Source: Lentinula raphanica
Taxonomy: Eukaryota > Basidiomycota > Agaricomycetes > Agaricales > Omphalotaceae
Direction: 5' to 3'
Assembly (NCBI GenBank): GCA_027919835.1
Contig: JANVFP010000034.1
Span: 124,001 to 188,000 of the forward strand
DNA length: 64,000 nt
Positions 60,252 to 64,000 of the stretch are shown piece by piece. How positions within the stretch are numbered: the stretch's first letter is position 1; each line of letters starts with the position of its first letter. The notes under the pieces were generated by a model. The model saw nothing but the letters and a program-made list of their open reading frames with translations, made no database searches and was not told where the DNA came from. The translations under genes and the position numbers were made by a program.

Positions 60252-61944
60252 TGTGGATATATGGAGTAGGAAGTGATTGCAGCTGACTTTTCAACAAATA
60301 GAAGTATGAACTAAGCTAGTGTCAGCTACGAATGGCACTTGAAAGGGAGGGAATGGGCGAACCAGTGCAACGTGAATTGAGAAACAAGCTCGACCTGCGA
60401 GTTGTTTTTCGAAATTCGATAAACTTTGGGTCGCCGAAGCGACTTTGCGTGCTCCTGAAGGTGAATAGAAAGCTCATGAGTACATGTACTGTCATGTAGG
60501 AACGCGTGATAAGTAATCAAACTATGTACCTTTAGTTTGATTTCTGAGAGCGTTGAAAGAGGAGAAAAGAAAGGATAGAAAGGATGATAGAGCTACTTAG
60601 TAAGCCCTCTTATATACATATATCGTCTGATTCGTACCCAATGCGTAGTATCATATCGCATTACATCTTCTCTGATGAAGCAGATCCCGTAGGCTTCGTT
60701 GCCTTTGACTTTCCGCCGACAAAGGCGCGCCTCCATCTTACATCTGTAGTCTGTAGGAGGTGAATTCAGGTGAAACCCATGCGCATTGCGAACCCACCTC
60801 TGTCACCGATTCGAGTACATAGTCCGCGGCCTTTTACGGCCCAACGGTGGGGCCTAAGGCTTAAGGCCTTGAGGTTTGAGGCGCAAGATCCGAAGGACCA
60901 TTAGTGTCTCCCCATAGGCAGATTCTTGTAAGTAGAGTTTACCCGAAAAGTAAAGGCAAAAGGACCATCCATTTTACCTTCCCCACGAAGTCATCAGCTA
61001 TCACCAATAATAAGCGCATTGAAAGTTCCGAGTCAGGTGAAGATCTAGAAGGATTGTAGACTCCTCAGACGAATGAACTGCATATCTAAGAGAAAATACG
61101 GACTACTTACTATAACTTCTTCGATTGGTTCGCTCTTGAACTGTTCCCTCCTCAGGACATCTGCACAAGATCCGAATGTTGCCACACCGGTGCACAGATA
61201 TATATACTACATAGCAAACTCGAGCCAGTCACTCTGACACGTCTGAGCACTCGTTTTGGACTGTCATACTCGAAGCTACATCTGGACCATACGGAGCATC
61301 CGAGTCGAGAAATCCGAGTCAGCATATTGGACAATGGAAAGTCGAGGTATTCTCGAGTCGAACTTCGGCGGAGTCCCCTCACCTTCATAGCAATGACATT
61401 CTTGTATGGTCCTCTGGAGACTGGCAAGTACTTACCAAAGAAGCGAAATCATTGTCATTGACGTAGACGTGTGGCCGCAGAGTTTGTTGCCAATATTTGG
61501 GATCTACCGACAACTCTGATACAGCTCCTGTTTTGTCCTTAATGCCAGTCCCAAGAGTGAGCCTTTTGAAGCTCAAGCTCGCGGTACTCCGTAAAGTGAA
61601 ATAAGCCGGTCCACTGCAACTGGAGCTTGAAGCTAGCCGAAGCCTAGTTGCGGGACGCTCTGCAGGGAAAGGTGTTGGCCATCAAGTTGCTCGCCAGTGC
61701 CCGAGCAATGAGAGATACAGTGAGGTTCATGGAAGGGAAGCTGGATTGTAGAAGTTCTATGTACATGTAGTACAGCATGCATGCTATAGCCTTGACGGTG
61801 ATCATCGACGTTTCAGACAAAAAAAGTCCAAAAGCGTCAATCGATAAGTAGACACGTGGCTTACGGCATTTACCGACTGCATGTGGAGGGAGGAAAGTTT
61901 TTGACTCTGATCTTCTGCCACCATCACATTCGCTCCGTCCTCCA
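60252..61944. other. Long intergenic region before NAP1
   Basis: No gene supported in 1.7 kb. A short G/C-rich palindromic patch (GGCCTAAGGCTTAAGGCC, about 60851-60868) was noted. The last 100 bp contain the presumed NAP1 promoter, with no clear TATA. Confidence 0.4.
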
Positions 61945-63422
61945 ATGTCGTCCACAGTTCCCATCGCTGGCAGCAACATAACTGCGCCAACGCCTCAGAA
62001 CACGCCTTTAAACCATGCTCCGATTGCAACTGGTCTTTCAAGACCCACCGTACCCGATATAACAGAGGACAAAGAAGAGGACAACGACGATGACGAAGAT
62101 GCTGCAGCGCTGCATGCGCAGGCGCTCGCGATGGTCCAAGGAAAACTTGCTGGACTCATTGGCAGAAGCTCGGGTTATCTCGAGTCTTTACCTGTAGAAG
62201 TCAAACTCAGTGTCGAGGGACTGAAGGGTATACAGGTCAAGTATCAGGAGCTGCAGAATCAGTATAAACGAGAATGCCTCGAATTGGATAAGAAGGTCAG
62301 ATTTTTTTCGCATGCTTCTGGTCAAACTCCTGATGCTGCTTTCAGTATCTCGCACTCCAAAAACCGTTGTATGAACGCAGAGAAGCCATCATCAACGGCT
62401 CTGAAAAGCCTACGCCAGAGGAAATCGCAGCGGGCGAACAACAATCTCAGAAAGACGACGAAGATTACACTCCTCTGGCCAAAGACGACAAAGTCCCATC
62501 CGCCATTCCCGAATTCTGGCTCACCGCTCTCCGGAATCACATTGGTCTGGCCGAAATCATTACTGAGCGCGATGAGGCAGCTCTGAAGCACTTAATCGAC
62601 ATACGCCTCTCATATCTCAATGGAGACGAAAAAGAGTACGAGAACAAGCCTGGGTTCAAGATAACCTTTGTATTCTCACCCAACGAATTCTTCGAGAACG
62701 AGATCCTCGAAAAGTCTTACCTCTATCAGGACGAGGTCGGATACTCTGGAGACTTTGTTTACTACAAAGCGATCGGCACAGAGATCAAATGGAAAGAAGA
62801 CAAGGATCTCACGAAAGAGTATGAAATCAAGAAGCAAAGGAACAAAAGTTCGTCGCTTCGATATGGATATTTTTGCCCTATACTGATGCGTATTAGACAC
62901 CAACCGCACACGTCTCGTTCGCAAGGCTCGCCCCACTGAATCGTTCTTCAACTTTTTCAACCCTCCGATTCCTCCATCAGAAGAAGATTTAGAGAGCGGA
63001 AAGTACGATGAGGACGAGCTCGACGATATGGAAGAGAAATTCCAGGTGGATTATCAGATCGGAGAAGATCTGAAAGAAAAAGTAGAACTTTTTCCTCCTT
63101 GAATTATACGCATTGATTTACGCTCTTCAGATCATCCCAAGGGCCATCGATTACTTCACCGGCAAAGCTTTGGAGTACGAAGCTATGGATGAGGACGAGG
63201 ATGATGATTACGATGACATAGACGATGAAGATGATGATGGCCAGTTTGATGATGTACGCTCCTGGCCTCTCGCTGATGTGACATCAACCAATGCTTCTTT
63301 CATTTCAGGACTCTGAATCCGAGGTCGAACTCGCTCCGAGACGTCGTGGCCCTCCAAAAGGTCGAGGTGGAGCACCCGCAAATGCCGCCAATGTCAACCC
63401 AGAGGAGTGCAAACAACAGTAA
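61945..63422 (+). CDS. NAP1: Nucleosome assembly protein 1 (NAP1)
   Basis: Five exons (61945-62295, about 62350-62847, 62897-63080, 63131-63254, 63310-63422) give about 423 residues. NAP1 is a cytosolic/nuclear histone H2A-H2B chaperone. The long dimerisation helix is at [20 protein letters not shown] and following. The core shows [40 protein letters not shown], then [14 protein letters not shown]. An acidic tail ([17 protein letters not shown]) follows. The chain ends EECKQQ, the same CKQQ CaaX-type end as in animal NAP1 proteins, which suggests farnesylation. All exons join in frame. Confidence 0.93.
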
Positions 63423-64000
63423 TTGTCCGGTCAACCGTGTTAGACTTGCGCAATCAGTTGTAATCATACTTTGTCAAGTTTCCGAATTATCGATCTATCA
63501 TCCTTTCCACCTTTACCTTTGTATGCTTTTTGCAACTGCATCCTCACTTTCTTATACACATTATTTGCTGTATTCGGTTAAAGTAGGATATTTGGGCTTT
63601 CTTGACCAAGCTTTTGGTTTATCTGTACTTGAACGACTTGTTGCCTTCGAATGTCCCCGGTGATCTTTGCAACACGGTGTTATATTTCGTCGAGGTAACT
63701 GTCCGTCCGTACAGTTTATATGTACATGGTAATCAATACATGGCCATCCCAGTTCGGTGTGTGGCGACTATCAATCTCTATCAGTACCTATCAGTACCAA
63801 CTAGGTCTTCGCCTTCAAGCCGGGATAGGCACTTCAGCTTGCGGGGTAAGTCTCACCGCGTGTCTCAGTATGGTGTTTTCGAAATCGACAGTGGCGGAGT
63901 GTGCTGTGACGCGATTGTCCTTGGGATCCAAAAAGTCAGATTCGTTGATGAACACAAACATGGAGACAATTGAAAGCAAGAAGTTTCCTTGGTCTCTCCG
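63423..64000. other. 3' region of NAP1 to window end
   Basis: No gene recognised in the last 578 bp. Confidence 0.4.

Overview
The window looks like a chromosomal piece from a mushroom-forming basidiomycete (Agaricomycetes). The signs are many 45-65 bp GT-AG introns, a KDZ DNA transposon with its CxC2 cysteine cluster, a TET/JBP-like 2-oxoglutarate dioxygenase of the kind basidiomycetes have expanded, and typical basidiomycete arrestin-like, GMC, NCS1 and VIT/VWA genes. All calls come from reading the sequence and from remembered family features. No database search was run, and exon ends are approximate unless a splice site is given.

Layout. 0.4-7.6 kb: a probably intact KDZ element with a repeat-bearing companion ORF (651-2216), the transposase (3001-7096) and GTTTAAAC-rich subterminal repeats. 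7.8-9.8 kb: unrecognised minus-strand coding fragments. 10.3-16.9 kb: a Zn2Cys6 regulator, a secreted GMC oxidoreductase and a TET/JBP-like dioxygenase, followed by a decayed GMC copy at 17.9-18.3 kb. 19.7-26.8 kb: a secreted protein with a mature N-terminal His and a possible Kex2-released C-terminal peptide, an arrestin-like protein and an NCS1 purine-cytosine permease.

27.4-44.3 kb is the most unusual part. Four minus-strand genes (A1-A4) form a family I do not recognise. Each has a signal peptide in a tiny first exon, a short pro-region ending in a dibasic RR site, and a repeated FETHVWFT-type module. A3 carries two modules. A3 and A4 carry long Ser/Pro/His repeat tails. The locus grew by segmental duplications that carried pieces of neighbouring genes: a broken permease copy (29.2-35.5 kb) and a broken VIT-gene start (41.7-42.0 kb). 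The permease relic is split by eight head-to-tail, nearly identical 595-596 bp units (30560-35325).

45.6-55.3 kb holds a VIT/VWA protein with an apparent frameshift, a large secreted Ser/Thr-rich protein and an AKR7-like aldo-keto reductase. 55.6-60.3 kb holds a second unrecognised secreted family (B1-B3, minus strand), again with an RR site after the signal peptide, and its duplications carried along the 3' end of the reductase gene. 61.9-63.4 kb encodes the histone chaperone NAP1.

Two secreted, dibasic-processed, locally duplicated families within 33 kb, plus the 596 bp array, are the best candidates for undescribed biology. The KDZ-TET/JBP proximity fits an association already described for basidiomycetes.
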